From NCBI RefSeq assembly GCF_000365305.1, contig NZ_CM001841.1, forward strand, positions 2,025,357 through 2,089,356: DNA of 64,000 bases, read 5' to 3'. The stretch's first letter is position 1. Every line of letters begins with the position of its first letter. Origin of the DNA: Dickeya dianthicola NCPPB 453 (GTDB lineage: Bacteria > Pseudomonadota > Gammaproteobacteria > Enterobacterales > Enterobacteriaceae). A program made the translations under genes and the position numbers. Positions 1 to 8,113 of this stretch are shown piece after piece. The notes beneath the pieces were generated by a model that was not told the DNA's origin, searched no databases, and worked only from the letters and a program-made list of their open reading frames with translations.

Positions 1-2
1 AA

Positions 3-344
3 GTTCAGGTGATTGAGTACCGTCACAGCAACAGCACCTTGTTCTCGACCATCAAAATGCCGGGGATCGCCAAGTTCGGCAACATCACGATGAAGCGCGG
101 TGTTTTTGTCAACGACAACAATTTCTGGCAATGGATGGACGAAATCAAGATGAACACCGTCAAACGGCGCACGGTGCTGATCAAACTGCTGGATGAAAAC
201 GGCGCGGTCACCATGCAATGGCAATTGAACAATGCCTGGCCAACCAAAATCACCGGCACCGACCTGAAGTCCGACGCCAATGAAGTGGCGGTGGATACCC
301 TGGAAATCGCCCATGAACAATTGCTTGTGACCAATGGCTCTTAA
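3..344 (+). CDS. eCIS tube protein (gp19-like), 5' truncated by the window edge
   Basis: C-terminal part of a phage T4 gp19-like tail-tube protein, the subunit that stacks into the inner tube of a contractile injection particle. The visible 114 codons contain family hallmarks: VIEYRH, then STIKMPG, ITMKRGVF, a central W-rich segment (FWQWMDEI), NAWPTKITGTDLKSD and the C-terminal EVAVDTLEIAHE block. The reading frame stays open to the left edge. The GTG at 9 is an internal valine of the conserved VIEYRH stretch, so the true start lies upstream. The stop overlaps the ATG of the next tube gene by 11 bases, which implies one transcript and coupled translation. It corresponds to Afp1/Afp5 of the antifeeding prophage. 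Confidence 0.88.
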   Translation, partial: VQVIEYRHSNSTLFSTIKMPGIAKFGNITMKRGVFVNDNNFWQWMDEIKMNTVKRRTVLIKLLDENGAVTMQWQLNNAWPTKITGTDLKSDANEVAVDTLEIAHEQLLVTNGS

Positions 345-807
345 CCTGCAAACCAGCTTTTACTTCAGCGTCTCGATTTCCGGCATGGGCGGCAGCGATG
401 CCGCCTTTCAGGAAGTCAGCGGGCTGAGCAAAGAAATGGGGATTGAAGAGGTGGTGTGCGGCGGGGAGAACCGGTTTACGTACCGGCTGCCCGCCCGCAC
501 GACGTTTCAGAATCTGGTCCTGCGGCGCGGCGTGCTCAATGCGGAGTCGGCGTTGATTGGCTGGGTGAAGGACACGCTGGACAACGGCGTGTCCACCCCG
601 ATCAAGACCCGCGATATCAAGGTCTGGCTGCTGAATGAAAACGGCGATGTCAGCATGGACTGGAATTTTATTGCCGCTTATCCGGTCAAGTGGTCCGCCA
701 GCAATCTGAAGTCGCAGGAAAGTGAAATATTGATTGAAACGCTGGAGTTCGCCTACCAGTACTTCGAGATGCCCAATTTTGAAACCTTTTCACTGGGAGA
801 TGACTGA
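334..807 (+). CDS. eCIS tube protein, second paralogue (gp19-like)
   Basis: A 157-residue tail-tube family protein, probably a specialised ring next to the baseplate as for Afp5/Pvc5 in related particles. It opens with a short beta-rich N-terminus and ends in the family's C-terminal block (VKWSASNLKSQESEILIETLEFAYQ). It shares the plan of the preceding gene (AFQEVSGL, GGENRFTYRLP, LRRGVL, W-rich middle) but is clearly diverged. It starts inside the upstream gene and is followed after 2 bases by the DUF5908 gene. Which of the two paralogues forms the bulk tube cannot be told from this window. Confidence 0.88.
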   Translation: MALNLQTSFYFSVSISGMGGSDAAFQEVSGLSKEMGIEEVVCGGENRFTYRLPARTTFQNLVLRRGVLNAESALIGWVKDTLDNGVSTPIKTRDIKVWLLNENGDVSMDWNFIAAYPVKWSASNLKSQESEILIETLEFAYQYFEMPNFETFSLGDD

Positions 808-809
808 CC

Positions 810-980
810 ATGCCTGTGGAAATCCGCGAGTTGGTGATTAAAACCGACATCCAGAGCCAGAACACGACGGCGGTCGCCGAACTGGATGCGGCGCAGTTGC
901 AGGCGCTCAAGCAGCGCATTGTTCAGGAGTGCCTGCGGCAACTGGAAAAGAGAGACAGACATAACCCGCTGGAGCGTTAA
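810..980 (+). CDS. DUF5908 family small eCIS protein (Afp6-like)
   Basis: A 56-residue protein beginning MPVEIRELVIKTDI, the characteristic start of the DUF5908 family found in eCIS loci between the tube and LysM genes (the Afp6 slot). The second half is a charged amphipathic helix ending HNPLER. Its ATG follows the upstream stop by only 2 bases. The function of this family is not established; the conserved position suggests an assembly or cargo-related accessory role. The 108 bases between this gene and the next carry a 15-bp direct duplication (1026-1055) and no convincing gene. Confidence 0.8.
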   Translation: MPVEIRELVIKTDIQSQNTTAVAELDAAQLQALKQRIVQECLRQLEKRDRHNPLER

Positions 981-1088
981 ACGGCGTGTAACGCCAGTCA
1001 TGGCGCGCGATGCCAACATCAGCGCCGATGAAAAAATGCTCGATGAAAAAATGCTTGATGGAAACGTCACTGAGTCAGGAAGGGTGCG

Positions 1089-1769
1089 ATGGGCGGATTA
1101 AAAAAAATGCGGATGGTGGCCTACAGCGATGAAAAATTCACCAGTAAGGTCGCCGGCGGCGAGTTCGTGGTGATGCTCAACCCCGAACAAATCCGCATCA
1201 ACCGCAGCGTCAGTTATGACGAGGAACAAGCGCCGGGCAGCGGCAAACTGTCATCCAAATACCACGCCACGCCTGGGGAGCAACTGAGCTTCGAGATGGT
1301 GCTCGACTGTACCGGCGTGGTCGACAGTACGCGCACGGATTTAACCAAAGAAATGACCCAGTTGAAAAAGGTGGTCTACGACTACAACGGCAATATTCAC
1401 CGCCCCAACTACGTGGTCATCTATTGGGGACAGGGGTTGTCGTTCAAAGGCGTGTTGCAGGGATTCGACACCACCTATACCTTTTTTCGCCCTGACGGCA
1501 CGGCGCTGCGCGCTAAGGTGTCGCTGCAATTCACCTCCTACCTTGACCCGGCGACCGCCGCTAAGCAGGAGGACAAAAAATCGCCGGACCTGACCCACCG
1601 GGTGGAGGTGGTTGACGGCGATAGCCTGCCGCAAATCAGCCAGATGATTTATCGCGACCCGGAATGTTATGTCCAACTGGCGGCGTTCAATCGACTCGAT
1701 AAGATCCGCGCGTTGCCCGCCGGGCTAAAGTTGCGCGTGCCGCCGCTCAAACGCGGAGGTGGCGCATGA
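1089..1769 (+). CDS. LysM-domain tube/baseplate adaptor (Afp7-like)
   Basis: A 226-residue protein of the gp53/LysM adaptor class that joins the first tube ring to the spike and baseplate. Residues 1-160 form the beta-rich N-terminal domain with FVVMLNPEQIRINRSVSYDE and YRP-like segments (HRPNYVVIYWG). Residues about 168-221 are a LysM-type fold (LTHRVEVVDGDSLPQISQ...LRVPPL), used structurally in these particles and not for peptidoglycan binding. AGGAAGGG precedes the ATG. The stop overlaps the next gene as ATGA (1766-1769). Confidence 0.87.
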   Translation: MGGLKKMRMVAYSDEKFTSKVAGGEFVVMLNPEQIRINRSVSYDEEQAPGSGKLSSKYHATPGEQLSFEMVLDCTGVVDSTRTDLTKEMTQLKKVVYDYNGNIHRPNYVVIYWGQGLSFKGVLQGFDTTYTFFRPDGTALRAKVSLQFTSYLDPATAAKQEDKKSPDLTHRVEVVDGDSLPQISQMIYRDPECYVQLAAFNRLDKIRALPAGLKLRVPPLKRGGGA

Positions 1770-3553
1770 GCGGCGGGGCGACGCCAGGCGGGGTGGCGAC
1801 ATACGAGATTACCGCCAACGGAGCGGCGATTCCGGGGGATTATCAAGTCTGCCGCATTCAGATACAGCAGCGAATCAATCACATCAGCCGCGCCACGCTG
1901 GACATTCAGGATGGCAGCGCCTCGCAGGAAAATTTCACGGTGAGCGCCTCGTCGACGTTTGTGCCGGGGGCGGAAATCGTGATCAACCTGGGGTACGACA
2001 GCACCAATAACAAGGTGTTCTCCGGCATTGTCACCCGGCAATCCTTGCAGGTGAACCCCGGCGCCGGTCCGCTGCTGGTGGTGGAGTGCCGCGATAGCGC
2101 CATCAAGATGAGCGTGGGGCGTAAAAGCGCCGCGTATCAAAATAAAACCGACAGCGATGTGATGAGCACGCTGATTGGTCAGTATGGTCTGAGCAAAAAA
2201 GTCGCCGGCACCACGGCGACGCTGCCGGAGCTGGTGCAGTACTACTGTAGCGACTGGGATTTCATGCTGAGCCGCGCCGAGGTGAACGGGCTGGTGGTGA
2301 GCACCCTGAACGGGACGGTGTCGGTTTTCTCGCCCACGGCAAACACCCGGTCGGCGCTGACGGTGACCTACGGCGCCGGGCTGTACCATTTCAGCGCCGG
2401 GCTCAACGCCGTGACCCAACTGGCGCAGGTCAAGGCCAGCGCGTGGGACGACAAGAGCCAGCAATGCATTTCCGCCACCGCCGCCAATGCCCTTGCCGGG
2501 CCGGGCAATCTCAGCAGCAAAACGTTGTCCGGCGTGGTGGGGCTGGCGGATTTCGCCTTGCAGACCACGGCCGCGCTGGATAACGACGCGCTGACCCAGT
2601 GGTCCAACGCGCAGATGCTCAAGAGCGAGCTGGCCAAGATCACCGGCGAGGTGCGCTTTCAGGGCGACGCCGCCGTCACCGCCGGCAACTACCTGACCAT
2701 CAGCGGCATGGGCGACCGGTTTGACGGCGATTACTTCGTGTCCGGCATCGAACACGATTACGCCGACGGTAACTGGTTTACCTGCGCGGATCTGGGGCTC
2801 GCGCCGCTGTGGTTCGTGCAGGAGCGCGAGGTGATGGCGCCGTCGGCGGCGGGGCTGCTGCCCGGCGTCGAAGGGCTGTACAACGCCACGGTGAAACAGA
2901 TTGACCAGGATCCTGACAACGCTTACCGCATTCTGGTCGAACTGCCGCTGTTCAATGACGGCGGAAAAGGCCTGTGGGCGCGGCTGGCGAATTTTTATTC
3001 CAGCAGCGGCGTGGGGGCTTTTTTTCTGCCCGAAGTCGGGGATGAAGTGATTGTCGGTTTCCTTAATCAGGACCCGCGTTTCCCGATCATCCTCGGGAGC
3101 CTGTACAGCGCCAACCGCAAACCCTACAGCGAACTGACCCCGAACGCGGAAAACAGCCAAAAAGCGATCGTGACGAAAAGCGAGCTGCGCATCGTTTTCG
3201 ATGACAAAGACAGCATCATGACCATCACCACCAAGGGCAACAACGTCATTGTGCTGGATGACAAAAAGCAGCAAATCAGCATCACCGACCAGCACAACAA
3301 CGCCATCACGATGTCGTCGTCCGGCATCGATATCAACAGCCCGTCCAGCATCAATATTCAGGCCGATCAGAAGGTCAATATCAAAGGCAATCTGGGGGTG
3401 ACGGTTCAGGCGTCGTCAGGGGATGTGAAGGTTTCCGGCCTGAACGTTAACGCCAGCGCCGATATGTCGTTTAACGCCAAAGGCAGCGCCACCGCCGAAG
3501 TTCAGGGCGGCGCCGAGCTGACCCTCAAAGGGGCGATGGTGATGATTAACTGA
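1766..3553 (+). CDS. eCIS central spike protein, VgrG/gpD-like (Afp8-like)
   Basis: A 595-residue spike protein of the VgrG family that forms the trimeric needle closing the tube. Residues 1-350 are the gpD/gp27-like tube-mimicking domain. About 370-445 is the gp5-type OB fold (YNATVKQIDQ, VGAFFLPEVGDEVIVGFL, PIILGSLYS). From about 455 to the end is a short repetitive beta-helix (NNVIVLDD, QQISITDQ, SINIQADQ) ending in TLKGAMVMIN, without an extra effector domain. The length suits an Afp8/Pvc8 spike more than a long T6SS VgrG. It overlaps the LysM gene by 4 bases; the PAAR gene follows after 50 bases that contain an imperfect direct repeat of AACTGATCGATG. Confidence 0.9.
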   Translation: MSGGATPGGVATYEITANGAAIPGDYQVCRIQIQQRINHISRATLDIQDGSASQENFTVSASSTFVPGAEIVINLGYDSTNNKVFSGIVTRQSLQVNPGAGPLLVVECRDSAIKMSVGRKSAAYQNKTDSDVMSTLIGQYGLSKKVAGTTATLPELVQYYCSDWDFMLSRAEVNGLVVSTLNGTVSVFSPTANTRSALTVTYGAGLYHFSAGLNAVTQLAQVKASAWDDKSQQCISATAANALAGPGNLSSKTLSGVVGLADFALQTTAALDNDALTQWSNAQMLKSELAKITGEVRFQGDAAVTAGNYLTISGMGDRFDGDYFVSGIEHDYADGNWFTCADLGLAPLWFVQEREVMAPSAAGLLPGVEGLYNATVKQIDQDPDNAYRILVELPLFNDGGKGLWARLANFYSSSGVGAFFLPEVGDEVIVGFLNQDPRFPIILGSLYSANRKPYSELTPNAENSQKAIVTKSELRIVFDDKDSIMTITTKGNNVIVLDDKKQQISITDQHNNAITMSSSGIDINSPSSINIQADQKVNIKGNLGVTVQASSGDVKVSGLNVNASADMSFNAKGSATAEVQGGAELTLKGAMVMIN

Positions 3554-3603
3554 TCGATGGTGAAACTGATCGATGATGATCAACCGATAAAGGAGAGGAT
3601 GCG

Positions 3604-3903
3604 ATGCCGCCAGCAGCAAGACTGACCGATTTTCATCAGTGCCCAATGGTTACGCCGGGATTGCCGCCGATCCCCCACGTGGGCGGGCCGGTTGTCGGGC
3701 CGGGGTGCCCAACCGTGCTGATAGGCAAGCTGCCCGCCGCCAGAGTGGGCGACATGCTGGTGTGCGTCGGGCCGCCGGACAGCATCATCAAGGGATCGGC
3801 CACCGTGCTGATCGGCGGGATGCCCGCGGCGCGAATAGGCGACAACACCGCGCACGGCGGCAGCCTGATGCTGGGGGATTTTACGGTGATTATCGGAGGA
3901 TAA
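3604..3903 (+). CDS. PAAR-domain spike tip protein (Afp10-like)
   Basis: A 99-residue protein that is one PAAR domain throughout: PPAARLTDFHQCP at the N-terminus, PHVGGPVVGPG, then two TVLIG...MPAARIGD-type repeats and a closing VIIGG. The His and Cys residues (in DFHQCP, PHVGG and MLVCVG) are plausible metal ligands at the cone tip. PAAR proteins cap the trimeric spike and sharpen it. AGGAGAGG precedes the ATG. There is no C-terminal toxin extension. It lies between the spike and gp25 genes, whereas Afp has gp25 first. Confidence 0.92.
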   Translation: MPPAARLTDFHQCPMVTPGLPPIPHVGGPVVGPGCPTVLIGKLPAARVGDMLVCVGPPDSIIKGSATVLIGGMPAARIGDNTAHGGSLMLGDFTVIIGG

Positions 3904-3906
3904 CGG

Positions 3907-4344
3907 ATGGACGACAGTCATTTTCTCGGCCGCGGCTGGCAGTTTCCCCCGGTTTTTTCCGGGGCGGTCCGGCAGGTGGCGATGAACAGCGCCGAGGCCA
4001 ACATCAATCAGTCTATCGACCTGATTTTGCAGACGCAGCGCGGGGAACGCAGCCTGCTACCCTATTTCGGCAGCGAACTGCGCAGCGTCCTGTTTCGCCA
4101 TCCGGATGCGACGCTACAAAATGAAATTGCGCAGTCGGTGCGCGCCACGCTGCTGAATGATGAGCCGCGCATCAGCGTCACGTCGGTGGAGGTTACATTC
4201 CTGTCCGAGCCAGCCTCGATGGTGGCGATTCATATCGATTACCTCATCCGGCAGACCAATACGCGGCACAACCATGTGTTCCCGTTTTCTCTGCTTGAAG
4301 GGACCAATCTGACCGTGGAGCAGCAGGGTGCGCACCAACGTTGA
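3907..4344 (+). CDS. gp25/GpW-like baseplate wedge protein (Afp9-like)
   Basis: A 145-residue gp25-family protein, the wedge subunit at which sheath polymerisation starts in contractile tails. The conserved core is visible: FSGAVRQVAMNSAEANINQSI, then QTQRGERSLLPYFGSELR and the LNDEPRISVTSVEV strand pair. The start lies 3 bases after the PAAR stop with GGAGGA in front. The 3' end overlaps the baseplate-J gene by 17 bases. The length is typical of eCIS gp25 proteins. Confidence 0.9.
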   Translation: MDDSHFLGRGWQFPPVFSGAVRQVAMNSAEANINQSIDLILQTQRGERSLLPYFGSELRSVLFRHPDATLQNEIAQSVRATLLNDEPRISVTSVEVTFLSEPASMVAIHIDYLIRQTNTRHNHVFPFSLLEGTNLTVEQQGAHQR

Positions 4345-7300
4345 CAGCGACTCGTTGGCTGGCGAGATCAATCGCCGGCTGGATCCGGACAGCATCGCGA
4401 TAGACGATCGTGACATGCGTGATCGCCTGGCGTTTGCCGCGGCTATCGCCGATCTGGTGGTGTTCTATGATGCCCGGAATCAGGCGGCGGGAAACTGGCG
4501 CGCGCTGATGCTGAAAGACCCGGCGATCCTGCTGGCGGTGATCAGCAAAACGCCGTATCAGCCGCTGCATTTTCGCTTCAGCCAGTTACAGCGCCCCTTG
4601 TCGCAGTACCCGCTCAGCCCGCTAAACCGTCAGGCCGGGGCGGGAGAGGCGCCCGATAACCGCGCCGAGGCGGTGCAGCAGCTGTTGCTGCTGCTGGATA
4701 CGATGTTCGAACACATCAACACCTGGGGCGTGTATTTATCGCAGAGCACGGTAGCCTATCCGCTGCGTCAGTTTGTGCTGGAGGCTATCCCGCAATCGCT
4801 GTCCGACTGCCTGTGGCAGCGTATCGGCGCGCAGCGTTATCTGGCGGAGGCAATACCGGGCTGGGCGCTGCCGATGCCGGATATCAGTCAATTCGGCGAA
4901 TTATGGCGCAACCGCGGCCCGCACGTTGCGCGCCCGGCGTCACTGCCGGCGGCGTTGTCGCTGCTCGAAACGCTCTACCATCAGCTGTTTTCGTTCTTTA
5001 TGCAGGTGATCACCAGCGCCAAAGACGCATTTTATGCCCTGTGCGACCAGCAGAACGATTTCCCCGATACGGCGTTGGTCATCGCCTTCAACCGGCTCCT
5101 GCAGTTCTCGCAGGCTGGGTTGAACAGTTTCAGTCGCCGCCATCTCGATTTTTATTACCGGACGCTGTTGCAGCAGCAACCACGCCCGGCACAGCCGGAT
5201 CAGACCTTCCTCTGTTTGACGCTTGTCGCCGGGCAGGCGCCGGTGACGATCGCGGCCGGAACGGCGTTTCTCGCCGGGAGCGACGCCGAACAACGCCCGA
5301 TAACCGTGGTCAGTACGCAAGACAGCGAGATTAACGGCATACGCCTGGGCGCGGTGATCACCAGCAATTACGCGCAGGACGAGAACGGCGGCAAACAACT
5401 GTATGTCGATACGCTCCCCGACAGCACGCAGGTCCGGCGTGATGCGCAGCACCACATCCTGACCAGCGACTGGTTCGGGGAAAACGGCGTGCAGACGCGG
5501 ACGCAAGGGCTGGCGTTCGCCAGCCCGATGTTTTGCCTCAGCGCCGGCGAGCGCGTGCTGACCCTTACCCTCACGCTGGACCAGCCCGTCGACGTGGCCG
5601 CGTACCAACAGACGGCGGTTGCGCTCAGCAGCGCGAAGCAATGGCTGGAGGTCACCGGGCGTTGCCGCTGGCAGCCGGGGGACACGCCCGCGCAGATAAG
5701 CGTGGTCGTGACGCTGGAGGCGGCATTCCCGGCGGTGGCGGCGTTTGCCGCGGCGCCCTCCTCAGCCTTTGATGCCGCGTTGCCGTATTGCCGGTTATGG
5801 CTGCCGCCGACGGTCGATTTGCAACACCCGCCGCGGTTGCTGGCCTTGCAGATTGCGGTAGACGTCAGTCAAAGCCCGGCGGTGACCGTGATCTCTGGCG
5901 GCGCGCCGCTGCCGGCCGGCAAACCGATGGCCGCGTTCGGGCCGACGCCCATGCTTGGCGACCGTTGCTGCCTGAGCGCGCCCGAGGTGTTCAGCCAACC
6001 GCTGACGCAACTGAGCCTGCAATTTTTCTGGGACCACCCGCCGGCTGATTTAAGCCAGTACTACGCCGCGTATAACCAGTGGCTCGCTAAACACGGCGGC
6101 AGCGACGCGACATTCAGCAATACCGCGTGTCAGGTCGACTGGCAGGCCGACACGCCGACGGGCTGGCAAACGCAGCCGGCGATCCTGACGATTGCGCCGC
6201 CCGCCGGTGACGTTCCGCCGCTGCCGGCGCCCCAACGCCGTTCGTGGTTCCAGCGGATGTGGCAGCGATTGTGGCAGCGATTGTGGCACCCGACCCGGCA
6301 TGTTGCGGACGAAGAGGTTCAGGCGGCCGGCGGCCTGTTTGCCCAGACGCAGTCCGGCAAGCTAAACGCCAACGCGCCCACCAGCACCTTCAGCTTCCGT
6401 TTCCCGCCGGAGATGACGTGGCGCACGCCGGCCGGCGACCCAACGGCGGCGATGCCGCCGCCCCACCTGCGCATGACGCTCAGCGCGCCGTCGCCCGCGT
6501 TTGGGTTTGGCATGTACCCGCAACTGGTGGCCGGCATCAGCCTGGAGAACGCCAAAGCGCTGATGTCGTTTTGGGGAAAAGGCGACACCACGGCGATGCC
6601 GAATCCGCCGTGGGTGCCGAAGGTCACCCAGGTGCTGGTCAGCTATCGGGCCCGGCAGACGCTGGACTTCACCCAGCCGCAGGCGCTGACGCAGGCATTT
6701 ACGCTGGTGCATCTCGGCACGCTGGCGAACTACTGCTATTTCAGCCAGTCGGCGGGCACAACCGCGTCGCAGCTCAGCCTCGCCGGCGTCGCCCTGCAGC
6801 CGGACGCGGCGACATCGACGCCGGGGCTGGCGCTGTATCAGGGGGTGTGTCAGGCGGCGAGCGCGGTATTTATGCCGTTGACGGCGCTAGCGCCGCCGTG
6901 CCGGCTCAGCCTGTTTATCGAACTGGCGCAAGACGTCGAAACGGCATCGTCGCCGGCGGCGATACCGATGTACTACTGGAGCCTCACGGGCTGGAAGCCG
7001 CTCGGCGTACTGAGCGATCAGACCGACGGCTTGAGCGCGTCGGGGGTGATCGTGCTGGATCTGCCGTCGGATATGGCGCTGGATACGCCGGTGCTGGCTA
7101 CCGACGCCGACGCTCCCGGCGCGATGCAACCGCGCGGTTGGCTGCTGATGACCCAGGCTACGCCGCGACGGGTGCGGGTGGCGTATTGCAACACGCAGGG
7201 AATGCGGGTTCAGCGGCAAACGCCGATGACGCTGCCCGCCGGCGTGACGCCGCGGCTGGCGGCAGGCAGCATCACCGCGCTGGCGACGGCAAACCCGGCG

Positions 7301-8113
7301 ATTGCCGCTATCGTGCAGCCGTTCGACTCGACGGGGGGACGCCCGGCGGAAGATGACACCTTGTTTCGCCAGCGCGTCAGCCAGCGTCTGAAAACCAAAG
7401 ATCGGCTGCATAGCCAGTGGGACGGCGCGCTGCTGGCCCGGCAGGTTTATCCCGGCCTGTTTTTCGTGAAAAACCTGAGTGCGACGCGGCCGGGCGAGGT
7501 CCGTTTCGGGGTGGTGCAGGCGTATGACAATGCCGGCGCGGCGAGCGCTTTCCGTCCGGCGGTGCCGCGTGACGGGCTGAACCAGATACTGGCGTATCTG
7601 TCGGCCCGGCAGTCGGCGATGGCGCAGGCGTCCGTGTGTAATTTACGCCCGGAGCCGGTGCAGGTGGTCGCCACGCTGGTGATCGGCGCGGCGACTAACG
7701 CCAACGATCTGGCGCAGGCGCTGACGCAGAGCATCAACCTGTTCCTGTCGCCCTGGATTCGGGCCGACCAGCCGCAATATCCGATCGCCGCCGGCGTCAG
7801 CAGCGCCGCGGTGGCGAGTGTGCTGACCCGCTTTGACGAGGTGGCGGCGATACAGCAACTGCAATTGCGCAAACTGAGGTCCGACTCTCCTGACGCCACG
7901 GTTCCGGTAGACGCCACCGTTCCGGCAGCGCCGTCTGCCGGGATAACGGCGCAGGACGCGCTGTTGCAGCCAACCGACGAGGATCAGCTACTGGTGTCCG
8001 CGCTGAACCACCAACTGACCTTTATCCGCGCCGGCAGCACCGGGACGTCGGCAATGATCCAGAGCGCCGCGGTGCCGATGCCGCAAAACACGTTGAGGGA
8101 GGTGTCTGCATGA
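4328..8113 (+). CDS. Giant baseplate J-like protein (Afp11-like)
   Basis: A 1261-residue baseplate protein. The N-terminus (RLDPDSIAIDDRDMRDRLAFAA, then WRALMLKDPAILLAVIS) is typical of the large eCIS Afp11 class. The baseplate-J core lies towards the C-terminus from about residue 1000 (GGRPAEDDTLFRQRVSQRLKTK, then VYPGLFFVKN and two ferredoxin-like beta units to about 1190). These proteins form the wedge ring around the spike that triggers sheath contraction. The GTG at 4328 keeps the conserved N-terminus and overlaps gp25 by 17 bases. Residues about 635-655 hold an unusual Trp/Arg-rich insertion (FQRMWQRLWQRLWHP) made by a 12-bp tandem duplication. A further 18-bp duplication at 7892-7927 encodes DATVPV/DATVPA. 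The stop forms ATGA with the next gene. Confidence 0.87.
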   Translation: MRTNVDSDSLAGEINRRLDPDSIAIDDRDMRDRLAFAAAIADLVVFYDARNQAAGNWRALMLKDPAILLAVISKTPYQPLHFRFSQLQRPLSQYPLSPLNRQAGAGEAPDNRAEAVQQLLLLLDTMFEHINTWGVYLSQSTVAYPLRQFVLEAIPQSLSDCLWQRIGAQRYLAEAIPGWALPMPDISQFGELWRNRGPHVARPASLPAALSLLETLYHQLFSFFMQVITSAKDAFYALCDQQNDFPDTALVIAFNRLLQFSQAGLNSFSRRHLDFYYRTLLQQQPRPAQPDQTFLCLTLVAGQAPVTIAAGTAFLAGSDAEQRPITVVSTQDSEINGIRLGAVITSNYAQDENGGKQLYVDTLPDSTQVRRDAQHHILTSDWFGENGVQTRTQGLAFASPMFCLSAGERVLTLTLTLDQPVDVAAYQQTAVALSSAKQWLEVTGRCRWQPGDTPAQISVVVTLEAAFPAVAAFAAAPSSAFDAALPYCRLWLPPTVDLQHPPRLLALQIAVDVSQSPAVTVISGGAPLPAGKPMAAFGPTPMLGDRCCLSAPEVFSQPLTQLSLQFFWDHPPADLSQYYAAYNQWLAKHGGSDATFSNTACQVDWQADTPTGWQTQPAILTIAPPAGDVPPLPAPQRRSWFQRMWQRLWQRLWHPTRHVADEEVQAAGGLFAQTQSGKLNANAPTSTFSFRFPPEMTWRTPAGDPTAAMPPPHLRMTLSAPSPAFGFGMYPQLVAGISLENAKALMSFWGKGDTTAMPNPPWVPKVTQVLVSYRARQTLDFTQPQALTQAFTLVHLGTLANYCYFSQSAGTTASQLSLAGVALQPDAATSTPGLALYQGVCQAASAVFMPLTALAPPCRLSLFIELAQDVETASSPAAIPMYYWSLTGWKPLGVLSDQTDGLSASGVIVLDLPSDMALDTPVLATDADAPGAMQPRGWLLMTQATPRRVRVAYCNTQGMRVQRQTPMTLPAGVTPRLAAGSITALATANPAIAAIVQPFDSTGGRPAEDDTLFRQRVSQRLKTKDRLHSQWDGALLARQVYPGLFFVKNLSATRPGEVRFGVVQAYDNAGAASAFRPAVPRDGLNQILAYLSARQSAMAQASVCNLRPEPVQVVATLVIGAATNANDLAQALTQSINLFLSPWIRADQPQYPIAAGVSSAAVASVLTRFDEVAAIQQLQLRKLRSDSPDATVPVDATVPAAPSAGITAQDALLQPTDEDQLLVSALNHQLTFIRAGSTGTSAMIQSAAVPMPQNTLREVSA

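Noticed and set aside
886..1101. Plus-strand frame of 71 codons between DUF5908 and the LysM gene
   Set aside because: It overlaps the DUF5908 gene in another frame and enters the LysM gene; its only coherent part is a 15-bp duplication (DEKMLDEKML).
1667..3295. A 542-codon open frame on the minus strand
   Set aside because: It lies opposite the spike gene, whose family match is clear; its residue composition (His/Arg/Gln/Gly-rich) is typical of antisense frames in GC-rich coding DNA.
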